The position numbers and the translations under genes were made by a program. A stretch of 64,000 bases of DNA from Thalassovita taeanensis (GTDB lineage Bacteria > Pseudomonadota > Alphaproteobacteria > Rhodobacterales > Rhodobacteraceae): NCBI RefSeq assembly GCF_900110775.1, contig NZ_FOEP01000002.1:248001-312000 (forward strand), in the 5' to 3' direction. The notes under the pieces are model-generated. The model made no database searches, was not told where the DNA came from, and was given only the letters and a program-made list of their open reading frames with translations. Of this stretch, positions 55,400-64,000 are shown one piece after another; the stretch's first letter is position 1; each line of letters begins with the position of its first letter.

Positions 55400-57118
55400 T
55401 CAGACAGGCAGGCCCACGACAAAGCGCGCGCCCAGTGGTTCTGACGTAACATCCGCATCGGTCGGACGGATATTCTCGGCCCAGATCACCCCATCATGCG
55501 CTTCGATAATCTGCTTCGAGATCGCCAGCCCCAGACCGGAATTATTGCCAAACTGGCTTTCTGGTCGCTCGGAATAGAAGCGTTTGAACACTTTTGTCAG
55601 CGCCTGTTCGGGGATGCCGGGGCCGGTATCTTCGACCACGACCAGAACGCGGTTTTCCCGCCGACGGGCCCAGACCCGGATCGCATCGCCATCCTCGCAA
55701 AAGCTGATCGCATTGGTGATCAGATTGACAAACACCTGTGCCAAACGCGCCTCAAGCCCCAGGATCATGACCGGCGTTTTTGGCAGATCGGTAATGAAAT
55801 CAATCCCCTGCTCGCCTGCCTGCTGCCCCAGATATTCGCTCAGGTTGCCCAACATCTTCATCAGGTCGAAGGATTCCTGCTCTTCCTTTACCAGCTCGCT
55901 GTCCAGCCGCGAGGCATTCGAAATATCTGACACCAACCGGTCCAGACGGCGCACATCGTGGTCGATCACATCCAGCAGTTTCTCGCGCTGATCATCGCGC
56001 TTGGCGACCCGCAGCGTCCCCACGGCCGAGCGCAGGCTGGCCAGCGGATTCTTGATCTCATGCGACACATCCGCTGCAAACTGTTCGTTGCTGTCGATCC
56101 GGTCATAAAGCGCCGAAACCATACCGCGCAACGCGCCAGACAGACGGCCAATTTCATCCGGGCGGGCCGTCAGATCCGGGATGCGGATCCGTCCCGCCGC
56201 GGCTTGCCTGCGGTCACGGGCGCTGCCCAGCTCCGCCGCCGAGGCCAGATCCGCAAGCGGATTGGCTATGGTCGAGGCCAGAACAAGGCTCAGCCCGATC
56301 GAGACCAGCGTCGCAATCAGGAACATCTGAAGCACACGCTCACGCTCGCTGCGCACAAGGTTGTCCACCTCGCCCGCAGCACTGGTCAGGGCAACGGCCC
56401 CCACCGGTTGATTGTCCTGCATGATCGGGGTCGCGACGGTGAAAACCGTTCCGCCATCAGCGGCCTGCCCGGTTTCGATCTGCGCCCCCGAGGCCATGGC
56501 CCGAACCGCCAGCGCGCGCGCCTGATCCTCAAGGCTGGGCAGCACCTGCGCCGCCCCGTGCGGGTTGAGCACCCCCGACAGGCCGGACCAAATCCAGGTC
56601 AGCGTATCAGTAATCACTGTCGTGCCGCGCCCGGCAGAATCCTTGGCCCGCACAACACCTTTGCCTTCGCCCGCCCCAATCAGGGCTTCTGCGGGATCAA
56701 AGACAAACACCTCGACCCCTTTGCGCAGGTCCAGACCATCCAGTGTCCGCACCACGTCCAGCCCGTCACCGGCGCCCAGACTAACGGGCGCCCCGACCGG
56801 CAATTGCGCCTCGAACACATCAGCAATCAGCTCTGCTTGCGCGGCCAGTGCATTCGCCCGCTCCACCGCCAGCGAATCCCGCGAGGAATTCAGCATCAGC
56901 ACGCCTGCGACCAGAATATTCAGCGCGATCAGATTGAACGTAATGATTTTGCGCGTCAGTGGTGAACGGTTCAACGTCAGAAAGCCGCGCCGTTCCCTCC
57001 GAACGCGCAGCTCCTTCTCGACGGTGCTGTCGGGGGCAACAAAATCGTCCCCCAACACGACATCACCGTCGCGCCCTGGTGCAGTATCCCGCAAGCTGAT
57101 CCCTTCCGCGAGAGCCAT
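55400..57118 (-). CDS. chvG: Two-component sensor histidine kinase ChvG
   Basis: 572 residues. A cytosolic lead of about 55 residues, one membrane helix (KIITFNLIALNILVAGVLM), a periplasmic sensor of about 195 residues, a second helix (MFLIATLVSIGLSLVLAS), a HAMP region, the phosphoacceptor H353 in VSHEIKNPLASLRSA, and an ATPase with NLITNAISF and GNNSGLGLAISKQ. Relatives (ChvG/ExoS) sense acid and envelope conditions with ExoR. The ATG overlaps the chvI stop by one base. Confidence 0.95.
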   Translation of the reverse strand: MALAEGISLRDTAPGRDGDVVLGDDFVAPDSTVEKELRVRRERRGFLTLNRSPLTRKIITFNLIALNILVAGVLMLNSSRDSLAVERANALAAQAELIADVFEAQLPVGAPVSLGAGDGLDVVRTLDGLDLRKGVEVFVFDPAEALIGAGEGKGVVRAKDSAGRGTTVITDTLTWIWSGLSGVLNPHGAAQVLPSLEDQARALAVRAMASGAQIETGQAADGGTVFTVATPIMQDNQPVGAVALTSAAGEVDNLVRSERERVLQMFLIATLVSIGLSLVLASTIANPLADLASAAELGSARDRRQAAAGRIRIPDLTARPDEIGRLSGALRGMVSALYDRIDSNEQFAADVSHEIKNPLASLRSAVGTLRVAKRDDQREKLLDVIDHDVRRLDRLVSDISNASRLDSELVKEEQESFDLMKMLGNLSEYLGQQAGEQGIDFITDLPKTPVMILGLEARLAQVFVNLITNAISFCEDGDAIRVWARRRENRVLVVVEDTGPGIPEQALTKVFKRFYSERPESQFGNNSGLGLAISKQIIEAHDGVIWAENIRPTDADVTSEPLGARFVVGLPV

Positions 57119-57819
57119 TACTCTTCGTTATATCTGTATCCGATGCCATACAGCGTCTCGATCGCCGAAAATTCGGTATCGGCCGTGCGCATCTTCTTGC
57201 GCAAACGCTTGATATGGCTGTCGATGGTGCGGTCATCGACATAAACCTGATCATCATAGGCGACGTCCATCAGCTGATCGCGCGATTTCACGAAACCGGG
57301 GCGCTGTGCCAGCGCTTGAAGCAGCAGAAATTCGGTGACCGTCAAGGACACATCGTTCCCCTTCCAGCTGACCGAATGGCGCAGCGGGTCCATCCGCAAT
57401 TCGCCGCGCTCGATAACCTTGGTTTCTTCGGTCTCGCCCACCTCATCTGTCGCCACAGCTTCCTGACGGCGCAGCAGCGCCCGGATACGCTCGACCAGAA
57501 GCCGCTGCGAAAACGGCTTTTTCACATAGTCATCCGCGCCCATGCGCAGCCCCAGAACCTCGTCGATTTCGTCATCCTTCGAGGTCAGGAAAATCACCGG
57601 CATCTGGGTTTTCTGCCGCAGACGCTGCAACAGATCCATCCCGTCCATGCGAGGCATCTTGATATCCAGAACAGCCATATCGGGCAGCTTTTTATTGAAA
57701 GCATCCAAAGCCGACTGTCCGTCGTTATACGTTTCTACCTCAAACCCTTCTGCCTCAAGGGTCATGGCCACCGATGTCAGGATATTCCTGTCATCGTCCA
57801 CAAGGGCGATCTTCGACAT
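57118..57819 (-). CDS. chvI: Two-component response regulator ChvI
   Basis: A 233-residue OmpR-class regulator. The receiver holds VDDDRNIL and phosphoacceptor D52 in [10 protein letters not shown], and K in FLTSKDD. The C-terminal winged helix ends in [15 protein letters not shown]. It is first in a minus-strand operon running through chvG, hprK, rapZ, EIIA and ptsH. Divergent from pckA, which ChvI is known to influence in related bacteria. Confidence 0.95.
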   Translation of the reverse strand: MSKIALVDDDRNILTSVAMTLEAEGFEVETYNDGQSALDAFNKKLPDMAVLDIKMPRMDGMDLLQRLRQKTQMPVIFLTSKDDEIDEVLGLRMGADDYVKKPFSQRLLVERIRALLRRQEAVATDEVGETEETKVIERGELRMDPLRHSVSWKGNDVSLTVTEFLLLQALAQRPGFVKSRDQLMDVAYDDQVYVDDRTIDSHIKRLRKKMRTADTEFSAIETLYGIGYRYNEE

Positions 57820-58200
57820 TCGCGAATTCCTTTTACTACTCTTATTGCCTGATTTTCTTATTGCCTGATTTTTTCCCTATTATGGTCATTTTCAGCGTTT
57901 GCAATCAATCCCTAACTGCGAATCAGGAGCCGCCCGGAAATGATTTAGCGTTAAATTCCTCAACCAATGGCTAATTTGGGTCGCATTGTTCAGCCTCGGT
58001 GACCTCAGGTCAGAGGAATTTCGCCGTGATTGCGCTAACCTGAGACTGGTTGCGCTAACTGCGCAAAAGCGTCCTGTTCCTTCATGGAAGCGTCATGTTA
58101 AGACCCCGACTATCGGGTGTGTTCCCGATCGTGGCGGGAGAGGAGTCCCGCCCCGCAGATAAGAACGCCGCAGATTTCGCGGCTACAGGAGCTTGGCAAT
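57820..58200. other. chvI-pckA divergent control region
   Basis: 381 bases without a gene. It contains two identical TTGCGCTAAC motifs 20 bases apart (58030 and 58050) and, in the pckA leader, two hairpins: ATCGGG-N6-CCCGAT (58112-58129) and GGCGGGA-N6-TCCCGCC (58133-58152). The left part near chvI is AT-rich. Confidence 0.65.
58030..58059. promoter_or_regulatory. Direct repeat upstream of pckA, possible ChvI site
   Basis: TTGCGCTAAC occurs at 58030-58039 and 58050-58059, exactly 20 bases apart, the spacing expected for a dimeric OmpR-class regulator occupying one face of the DNA. Binding by ChvI is an inference from location. Confidence 0.5.
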
Positions 58201-59799
58201 ATGACATTTGGACGGGTAAACCCCCAATTCCGGCTGGAAGATCAGGGGATCGAAGGTCTGGGCAATGTCTTTTACAATCTTATGGAGCCTGCGCTTGTTG
58301 AAGCCGCGCTCAAAAACGATGAAGGAACACTTGGGAATGGCGGTGCCTTCCTTGTGACCACCGGCAAATTTACGGGCCGGTCGCCGAAAGACAAACATGT
58401 GGTCAAAACCGACAGCGTGGTCGACAGCATCTGGTGGGAAAATAACGCCGCCATGTCGCCCGCAGGATTTGACGCACTCTATGCCGATATGCTGGCCCAC
58501 ATGAAGGGCAAAGACTATTACGTTCAGGATCTGGTTGGCGGCGCCGACCCGGCCCATTCGATCAACGTCCGCATGGTGACCGAACTGGCTTGGCACGGGC
58601 TGTTCATCCGCCACCTGCTGCGCCGCCCCGAACGCGACGCACTGAACGGGTTCCTGGCGGATTTCACCGTCATCAACTGCCCGACCTTTCAGGCGGATCC
58701 CGCCAAACACGACTGCCGCAGCGAAACCGTGATCGCGATGAACTTCGACAAGAAGATCATCCTGATCGGTGGCACCGAATACGCGGGCGAGAACAAGAAA
58801 TCCGTATTCACCCTGCTGAACTACCTGCTGCCGGAAAAGGGCATCATGCCGATGCACTGCTCGGCCAACCACGCCACCGGAAATCCGGTCGACACCGCCG
58901 TGTTCTTCGGCCTGTCGGGCACTGGCAAAACCACCCTGTCGGCAGATCCTTCGCGCACGCTGATCGGCGATGACGAACACGGCTGGTCCGATCGCGGCAC
59001 CTTCAACTTCGAAGGCGGCTGCTATGCCAAGACCATCAACCTCAACCCCGAGGCTGAGCCGGAAATCTATGCCACCACCAAAAAATTCGCCACCGTGATC
59101 GAGAACATGGTCTTCGACGAAGAAACCAAAGAACTGGATTTCGAGGATGACAGCCTGACCGCAAACATGCGTTGCGCCTATCCTCTGGAATACATCTCGA
59201 ACGCGTCGGACACGGCCCTTGGCGGCCACCCCAAGAATATCATCATGCTGACATGTGATGCGTTTGGCGTTCTGCCCCCGATCTCGCGGCTGACCCCGGC
59301 GCAGGCGATGTACCACTTCTTGTCCGGTTTCACCTCCAAAGTTGCCGGGACCGAGCGTGGCGTGACCGAACCCGAGCCCACCTTCTCGACCTGCTTCGGC
59401 GCCCCCTTCATGCCGCGCCGCCCCGAGGCGTACGGCAACCTGTTGCGCGAAAAAATCGCCAAGCACGGCGCCACCTGCTGGCTGGTCAACACCGGCTGGA
59501 CCGGCGGCGCGTACGGCAGCGGCAGCCGGATGCCGATCAAGGCCACCCGCGCCCTGCTCACTGCGGCGCTTGAAGGCTCCCTGAACGATGCAACCTTCCG
59601 CAAGGACGAAAACTTCGGCTTCGATGTTCCCGTCTCGGTTGCCGACGTTGATGACAAGCTGCTGGACCCGCGCCAGACTTGGTCCGATCCGGCCGCCTAT
59701 GACGCGCAGGCCAAGAAGCTGGTGCAGATGTTTGCCGACAACTTCGAGCAGTACCTGCCCTATATCGACGAAGACGTGAAAGCCGCCTCGATCGGCTGA
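58201..59799 (+). CDS. pckA: Phosphoenolpyruvate carboxykinase (ATP)
   Basis: Converts oxaloacetate to phosphoenolpyruvate for gluconeogenesis. 532 residues, with the substrate site [13 protein letters not shown], the metal-binding MHCSANHA, the P-loop GLSGTGKTT (237-245) and DDEHGWSD. An in-frame ATG lies 28 codons earlier, but AGGAG sits just before the ATG at 58201. Divergent from chvI. Confidence 0.96.
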   Translation: MTFGRVNPQFRLEDQGIEGLGNVFYNLMEPALVEAALKNDEGTLGNGGAFLVTTGKFTGRSPKDKHVVKTDSVVDSIWWENNAAMSPAGFDALYADMLAHMKGKDYYVQDLVGGADPAHSINVRMVTELAWHGLFIRHLLRRPERDALNGFLADFTVINCPTFQADPAKHDCRSETVIAMNFDKKIILIGGTEYAGENKKSVFTLLNYLLPEKGIMPMHCSANHATGNPVDTAVFFGLSGTGKTTLSADPSRTLIGDDEHGWSDRGTFNFEGGCYAKTINLNPEAEPEIYATTKKFATVIENMVFDEETKELDFEDDSLTANMRCAYPLEYISNASDTALGGHPKNIIMLTCDAFGVLPPISRLTPAQAMYHFLSGFTSKVAGTERGVTEPEPTFSTCFGAPFMPRRPEAYGNLLREKIAKHGATCWLVNTGWTGGAYGSGSRMPIKATRALLTAALEGSLNDATFRKDENFGFDVPVSVADVDDKLLDPRQTWSDPAAYDAQAKKLVQMFADNFEQYLPYIDEDVKAASIG

Positions 59800-59827
59800 T
59801 CTCGCTTCACCTGTAAGATTATTGCAA

Positions 59828-59865
59828 ACCGCCCCGGTCATCCTGATGCCGGGGCGGTTTTGTTT
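59828..59865 (+). terminator. Rho-independent terminator of pckA
   Basis: ACCGCCCCGG (59828-59837) and CCGGGGCGGT (59849-59858) form a perfect 10-bp stem followed by TTTGTTTT. Confidence 0.9.
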
Positions 59866-59874
59866 TGCCTGCCG

Positions 59875-60579
59875 TCACGCCGCGATTTCCTCGGCCGGAA
59901 TGTGAATGACGTGGCGGATATCCTCCAGCCCCATCCAGACCATATTGCAGTCCATCGGCTTGTTCTTGCCCTCGATCTTCCAGCTCAGACAATATGGGTC
60001 GCTATGCATATAGCCTTCCCGCTCGGCCAGTCCGCGCCGGGCAATCGGGCGCAGCATGAAACCAAACACGAAATCCGGCTGCCAGTTCAACATCGAGGTC
60101 AGAAACGCGAAACGCGCCAAAACATCGATCAATCCGCGTCCGCGATAGATAGGGTCATCCTTTAGCCACATTTCTCCGTGATACACCGCGCGCCCAGTGA
60201 TTCGCTTGGCTCCCGGCCCCGGACGGAACCAAGATCCGTCCATATCAATCCCCGCACCGCCGGGCGGAAAGTCACCGAAACGCGCCGACATATACCGTGC
60301 CAAGGTCTGATCGCACAGGTCCAGCAAACGCATCGCCTGCGTGTGCACCACCTGCCCCTGCGGGTTGCGTCCAACCACCCAAAACCCTCTGGCAGAAGGC
60401 AAAAATTGCTTTTTCGGGTCAAACGGCGGGCCCAGCGGCTGCTCGGGGCGGCCTTGACTGACAAGCCGGGCATATTCATCGAAGTCGTCGCCGACTGTCA
60501 GATAAATCTGGTTGGCGCTCAGCGTATTCATCGTTTCGGTCAGAAAGCGCGCGCCGTCAAAAACGTCGTGAATGGTCAT
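59875..60579 (-). CDS. Uncharacterised protein with a GNAT-like segment
   Basis: 234 residues, no family that I recognise. The start is set by AGGAGACCCAA just before the ATG at 60579. The middle contains YHGEMWLKDDPIYRGRGLI followed by DVLARFAFLTS, reminiscent of the acetyl-CoA loop (R-x-R-G-x-G) of GNAT enzymes, and later GFMLRPIARRGLAEREGY. The earlier part has RGFWVVGRNPQGQVV. It lies 41 bases after an HTH gene and is probably regulated by it. Acetyl or acyl transfer is possible but unproven. Confidence 0.7.
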   Translation of the reverse strand: MTIHDVFDGARFLTETMNTLSANQIYLTVGDDFDEYARLVSQGRPEQPLGPPFDPKKQFLPSARGFWVVGRNPQGQVVHTQAMRLLDLCDQTLARYMSARFGDFPPGGAGIDMDGSWFRPGPGAKRITGRAVYHGEMWLKDDPIYRGRGLIDVLARFAFLTSMLNWQPDFVFGFMLRPIARRGLAEREGYMHSDPYCLSWKIEGKNKPMDCNMVWMGLEDIRHVIHIPAEEIAA

Positions 60580-60620
60580 TTGGGTCTCCTGTGTGTTCCG
60601 GTTCACACAGGATGACCAAC

Positions 60621-61523
60621 CTATGAGGAAAAGTCTTTTCCTAGTTCCTCTTCTGCGGGTATTGAATCCATTACCAGATTTTCCGGCATCAAGCGGATCT
60701 GCGCATCGCTGACCCCTTCAATCCGCAGATCGTGACTGCGCTCAACCAACGAGGCGAGCGCGAAACTACCGTCAGGAAAGCGGCACCCCATCAGCAATCT
60801 CTTGAAGCTGATCGGCTCCATATTGCCGTCCTCACCGCGGTGCATCTGGGTGAACACGTGGTCGTATCTCAGCCCGTGATTGGCGCGCACCTCCTCAAAG
60901 GGTTGCGCCAGAAGATGCGCCAGCGCGGCGCCGCCCGGCAGACTGGGCACCTTGCGCCCGATCGCGCTTAATTCCCACCGCCAGCCATACCAAGTCGCAT
61001 AAGAAGACTCGCTGCCAACCTTGGCACAGACCCAATCGCCCTCCAGCCTGCGAAACACCATCAGATTGGGCCGGATCGGTTCAAGCGCCGGGCTTTCAAT
61101 ATCGCCCTCGGCTTCGGCCCAACACTTGATCCCCTGCTTCAACAAACGCGATTTGCTGGTCCAGATGTCGCTGATCGGATGTTGTTGCAGGTGGTAATAC
61201 CAATCGCCATCCCCGCCCCGGTTGATCAGATACAGCCCGCCAATATGGCCCGCTTCATTGTTGATCCACGCCCGGCCCCGCGCCAGAATATCCTCGGCTT
61301 CGCGCACTGACCTGCGGCCCGCATCTGTCAGATGGTATTGTCGGTCCTCGACTTCGAAAAGCGCCTCACCCTTGATCTGCTCCAGAATACTGATGTGCCG
61401 CCGCACCGTCTGGCGCGTCGAAGACAACTTTTCCACCGCCCGTGACAGGTTCAACGTATCGGCGAGAGTCGTGAAAGAGCGTAGTAATTCAAACAGCAAA
61501 GCGTGATTCTGTTGTTCTGACAT
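60621..61523 (-). CDS. LysR-like winged-helix regulator with an unusual C-terminal domain
   Basis: 300 residues. The first 65 residues form a LysR-type helix-turn-helix (FTTLADTLNLSRAVEKLSSTRQTVRRHISILEQ, then HLTDAGRRSVREAEDIL). The remainder does not look like the usual LysR periplasmic-binding fold: it is rich in Trp and Tyr (GDWYYHLQQHP, SYATWYGWRWELSAIG). The ATG at 61523 follows AAGGAG. It precedes the GNAT-like gene and is divergent from an XRE regulator. Confidence 0.75.
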   Translation of the reverse strand: MSEQQNHALLFELLRSFTTLADTLNLSRAVEKLSSTRQTVRRHISILEQIKGEALFEVEDRQYHLTDAGRRSVREAEDILARGRAWINNEAGHIGGLYLINRGGDGDWYYHLQQHPISDIWTSKSRLLKQGIKCWAEAEGDIESPALEPIRPNLMVFRRLEGDWVCAKVGSESSYATWYGWRWELSAIGRKVPSLPGGAALAHLLAQPFEEVRANHGLRYDHVFTQMHRGEDGNMEPISFKRLLMGCRFPDGSFALASLVERSHDLRIEGVSDAQIRLMPENLVMDSIPAEEELGKDFSS

Positions 61524-61635
61524 AAATGCTCCTTGCCCCGTTTCACCCGCACTCGCAGAGAATTCCCCAACACCCTGCGTTATGCTGCACCGCAAAATAC
61601 CATAAAAACAACGACCTTTACCACTCTAACGCGAC

Positions 61636-61669
61636 GGTACGCAAATCATACATCATAGGTACACAAATC
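61636..61669. promoter_or_regulatory. Direct repeat in the HTH/XRE divergent region
   Basis: GGTACGCAAATC (61636-61647) and GGTACACAAATC (61658-61669) match at 11 of 12 positions with 22-base spacing, two helical turns. A CCAAATTGG palindrome follows at 61673. The region is markedly AT-rich for this genome. A binding site for one of the two adjacent regulators is likely. Confidence 0.55.
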
Positions 61670-61740
61670 TTCCCAAATTGGAAATTTCTAACCAGTTGAT
61701 TGAAAATCGGAATTGTCTTTTCTTGTTCAGGTAGTCTGAA

Positions 61741-62130
61741 ATGGAAAAAGTTATGTCGCACCCAGTAGATGTTCATGTTGGAAAAAAGCTTAAAAATCTG
61801 CGCGTTCTGCGCGGACAGACCCAGACCGATGTCGCAAAGGGGTTGGATATCTCCTTCCAGCAGGTTCAGAAGTATGAACTTGGCCGGAACCGGATTTCCG
61901 CCAGCAAATTGTTCGAACTTTCGAACATCCTGAATGTGGCGCCATCCTATTTCTTCGACGGATTGAATCAGTCCGCAGATGGTTCAAGCCCCGTCATCGA
62001 CGAGGAAACCGCCCGCATCGCGGCTGTTTTCAGCAAGATCAAGGACGAGCGCCTGAAATCACAGATCCGCTCGTTCATCGATGCGGTCGCCGGGTATGCT
62101 CCGACCCCCGAAGAAACGCCCGTCAGCTAA
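61741..62130 (+). CDS. XRE family helix-turn-helix regulator
   Basis: 129 residues. The lambda-repressor-type helix-turn-helix spans about 12-70 (GKKLKNLRVLRGQTQTDVAKG, then SFQQVQKYELGRNRISASKLF). A short helical tail follows. This form, with the FQQVQKYE recognition helix, is common and often multi-copy in alphaproteobacteria. A second ATG four codons in is equally possible. The divergent region carries repeats suited to binding. Confidence 0.9.
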   Translation: MEKVMSHPVDVHVGKKLKNLRVLRGQTQTDVAKGLDISFQQVQKYELGRNRISASKLFELSNILNVAPSYFFDGLNQSADGSSPVIDEETARIAAVFSKIKDERLKSQIRSFIDAVAGYAPTPEETPVS

Positions 62131-62134
62131 GGCG

Positions 62135-62905
62135 TCAGCCGATCAAAGCGCGGCGCACCAGATTAAGCGCCGCAATCAGCAGGATGAGCAGCGTCGCTTT
62201 CTTGAAAGCCACCTGATCAATTCGGTCCTGTATCTGAAACCCCAGCCAGGTGCCTGCCAGCGCGGGCACCAGCAGCGCCACGGAAAACGGCAACGTCTCG
62301 GCCCGCACCACGCCCGAACCGATATGTGCGCCGAACAGTGCCACCGCGCCCAGCCCGTAAATCACGCCCTGAATGCGCATCTGCTCGGTCTTCGCCGTGT
62401 CCAGCGCTGTCAGATACAGCACCGTCGGCGGGCCCCAGACCCCCGACATGCCGCCCAAAAAACCGGCAAAACCGCCAATGCCCGCTTCGACCCAGCCATG
62501 CCCGCGCTCGGGCAGCCGAAACTGCCACCCCAGCAGCTGGATGATCGAAAACACCGACACCGGGCCCCCGATCAGCAACAGCATCACCCAATGCGGGATC
62601 ACCCGCACCAGTTGCGCACTGATCAGCAAAGCCACCAGCCCGACCAGCAAAAACACCCGGAATCGCTTGACCGAGCCCCACGCCGCCGCGTGCCCCTGGC
62701 GCAGCGCCTGCCAGCCGTTGGTCAAAACCGTCGGCAGGATCAACCCCGCCAGCGCCAATTCCGGGCTGATCAGGCTGCTTAGCCCGGAAATCAGGATCAT
62801 CGGCATGGCGAATCCCACCATGCCCTTGATCACGCCCGCCAAAAGGGCAACCATGCAGGACAATAGAAAAACCTGCGGCGACATCAGTGAGAAAAGCATA
62901 TCCAT
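62135..62905 (-). CDS. TauE/SafE family sulfite/organosulfonate exporter
   Basis: A 256-residue membrane protein with about eight hydrophobic helices and the two TauE repeats: AGVIKGMVGFAMPMILISGL near residue 24 and GFLGGMSGVWGPPTVLYLTAL near residue 150. The substrate may be sulfite, sulfoacetate or a related anion. It converges on the XRE gene (4-base gap) and is divergent from the acyl-CoA dehydrogenase. Confidence 0.9.
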   Translation of the reverse strand: MDMLFSLMSPQVFLLSCMVALLAGVIKGMVGFAMPMILISGLSSLISPELALAGLILPTVLTNGWQALRQGHAAAWGSVKRFRVFLLVGLVALLISAQLVRVIPHWVMLLLIGGPVSVFSIIQLLGWQFRLPERGHGWVEAGIGGFAGFLGGMSGVWGPPTVLYLTALDTAKTEQMRIQGVIYGLGAVALFGAHIGSGVVRAETLPFSVALLVPALAGTWLGFQIQDRIDQVAFKKATLLILLIAALNLVRRALIG

Positions 62906-63049
62906 TCGCTCTCTTATCACCGTTCTCGCATGCTGCACCGCAAAAATCGACGCGCAATAATCGAACGTGACGCAGACAAATAAGGTATTTTTGTTGCGCT
63001 GCACTTGCAAAGTGTCTAGGACGGGGCGCAGCAAAACAGGATAAGATTC

Positions 63050-64000
63050 ATGGCCCACGACGGACAGGACAGCGCAATGGCAACCCCCACTCTTCTTCCC
63101 GATCTTCTGACGCTGACAGCGGCGTCGATTGCCCCGGTGGAACAGGTGCTTGCCACCGCCACCGAAAGCCTGCGCGGCCTTGTCACGGCTGATGGCCGGG
63201 TGTCCGCCGGCCTGATCGAGGCAAACCAGACCGCCGCCCACGGCCTGTCCTGGCTTGCCACCTACACCGAAGCGCTGCGCCAGATGCAAAAATGGGCCGA
63301 GCGCCTCAGCACCGACGGCAAATTCGGCGAGATCGAACAGCTGATCCACCAGATCGCCTTTGGCGAATACCTGCACCAGATCGCTGGCGGCATCCCGATG
63401 AGCCAGACCGAAATCTTCCGCCTGCGCGATATGGGGCTGGGCTGGGATGCGCTCGCGCCCTTCCAGACCACCGAGGTGCAAACCCTCATGGCGCAAGGCA
63501 ACAATCAGGCCGCCCGCACCCGTCTGGTCGAACTGATGCAAGAACAGTCCGCCAACGTCACCGTCGGCGCCACCGGCCTTGAGGACGAACTGGAAATGAT
63601 CCGCGATCAGTTCCGCCGCTTCGCGCTGGACAAGGTCGAACCCTTTGCGCACGACTGGCACCTCAAGGACGAACTGATCCCGATGGAGATCATCGAGGAA
63701 CTGGCCGAAATGGGCGTCTTTGGCCTGACCATCCCTGAAAACCTCGGCGGTTTCGGCCTGTCCAAGGCCAGCATGGTCGTCGTCTCCGAAGAACTCTCAC
63801 GGGGCTATATCGGCGTCGGCTCTCTGGCCACCCGGTCCGAGATCGCCGCCGAGCTGATCCTTTGCGGCGGCACGGACGAGCAGAAATCCCAATGGTTGCC
63901 CAAGATCGCCAGCGGTGAAACCCTGCCGACCGCCGTGTTCACCGAACCCAATACCGGCTCCGATCTTGGCAGCCTGCGCACCCGCGCCACCAAAGACGGC
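63050..64000 (+). CDS. mcd: Acyl-CoA dehydrogenase with N-terminal extension, probable methylsuccinyl-CoA dehydrogenase, partial
   Basis: 317 residues visible; the gene runs off the right edge. Residues 1 to about 175 form a helical extension (EIEQLIHQIAFGEYLHQIAGGIPMSQTEIFRL). The usual acyl-CoA dehydrogenase domain then begins (FRRFALDKVEPFAHDWH) and reaches the FAD/substrate motif TAVFTEPNTGSDLGSL. This extended form is typical of Mcd of the ethylmalonyl-CoA pathway, which oxidises methylsuccinyl-CoA to mesaconyl-CoA. A later in-frame ATG at 63077 is possible; AGGA precedes the chosen one. Confidence 0.8.
   Translation, partial: MAHDGQDSAMATPTLLPDLLTLTAASIAPVEQVLATATESLRGLVTADGRVSAGLIEANQTAAHGLSWLATYTEALRQMQKWAERLSTDGKFGEIEQLIHQIAFGEYLHQIAGGIPMSQTEIFRLRDMGLGWDALAPFQTTEVQTLMAQGNNQAARTRLVELMQEQSANVTVGATGLEDELEMIRDQFRRFALDKVEPFAHDWHLKDELIPMEIIEELAEMGVFGLTIPENLGGFGLSKASMVVVSEELSRGYIGVGSLATRSEIAAELILCGGTDEQKSQWLPKIASGETLPTAVFTEPNTGSDLGSLRTRATKDG

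Noticed and set aside
58183-59841. A 552-residue antisense open frame over pckA
   Set aside because: Shadow of the carboxykinase coding sequence; its start lies in the pckA terminator region.
1-64000. CRISPR array, insertion sequence, prophage or integrative element
   Set aside because: No regularly spaced repeats with spacers, no transposase, integrase or phage structural gene, and no tRNA with a matching attachment repeat were seen.

Overview
The window is about 64 kb of GC-rich, densely packed bacterial chromosome. Gene order and protein style point to an alphaproteobacterium of the Rhodobacteraceae (Roseobacter group). The evidence is the chvI-chvG-hprK-rapZ-EIIA-ptsH locus divergent from pckA, a fused ATP sulfurylase/APS kinase, trxB divergent from an Lrp regulator, DUF1150 next to an Hsp20, Hint-domain and DUF6473 proteins, and a probable methylsuccinyl-CoA dehydrogenase of the ethylmalonyl-CoA pathway. 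I found no tRNA, rRNA, insertion sequence, phage gene or CRISPR array.

Layout. 1-3.2 kb (minus): partial RND efflux adaptor, moaB, a LysE exporter and a family-4-like uracil-DNA glycosylase that lacks most iron-sulfur ligands. 3.4-8.2 kb (plus): an overlapping operon pyrB - four small membrane proteins with PH-like tails - a dihydroorotase homologue without its metal site - plsY. 8.4-12.1 kb: rsmE/membrane protein/gshA (minus) and ubiA (plus). 12.1-16.5 kb: a BON/OmpA envelope protein with a small coiled-coil partner, an acyl-CoA ligase and an SCP2 protein. 16.5-32.1 kb is a catabolic block: an aminotransferase and IclR regulator divergent from tctC-tctB-tctA, aldehyde dehydrogenase, PLP phospho-lyase-like enzyme, APH-type kinase and a UPF0261 protein; then hpaR divergent from hpaF-hpaE-hpaD-hpaG-hpaH for homoprotocatechuate meta-cleavage. 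32.2-40.6 kb: membrane acyltransferase, FAD oxidoreductase, hemE/hemC, ubiK, lgt, a MidA-type methyltransferase, pgeF and a 44-residue protein. 40.9-53.3 kb: Hint protein, lrp/trxB, sat-cysC, DUF1150/hsp20, DUF465, purE-purK, a PhnM-like hydrolase, a lipase-like protein, GNAT, DUF6473, a 3-hydroxyacyl-CoA dehydrogenase and an acyltransferase. 53.3-59.8 kb: carbon-control phosphorelay, ChvG/ChvI and pckA. 59.9-64 kb: an uncharacterised GNAT-like/HTH pair, an XRE regulator, a TauE exporter and the start of an acyl-CoA dehydrogenase.

How the genes may work together. In the catabolic block the kinase, phospho-lyase-like enzyme and aldehyde dehydrogenase form overlapping genes that could convert an amino alcohol or hydroxy amino acid to an aldehyde and then an acid, with uptake by the Tct transporter and control by IclR through an inverted repeat at 18822-18848. 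The hpa genes appear to be controlled by HpaR at a palindrome overlapping the -10 box. The items most worth following are this kinase/lyase cassette, the membrane-protein insertion inside the pyr operon, an identical three-unit TGCAT repeat in two distant intergenic regions, and the GNAT-like/HTH pair with its AT-rich repeat-bearing control region.
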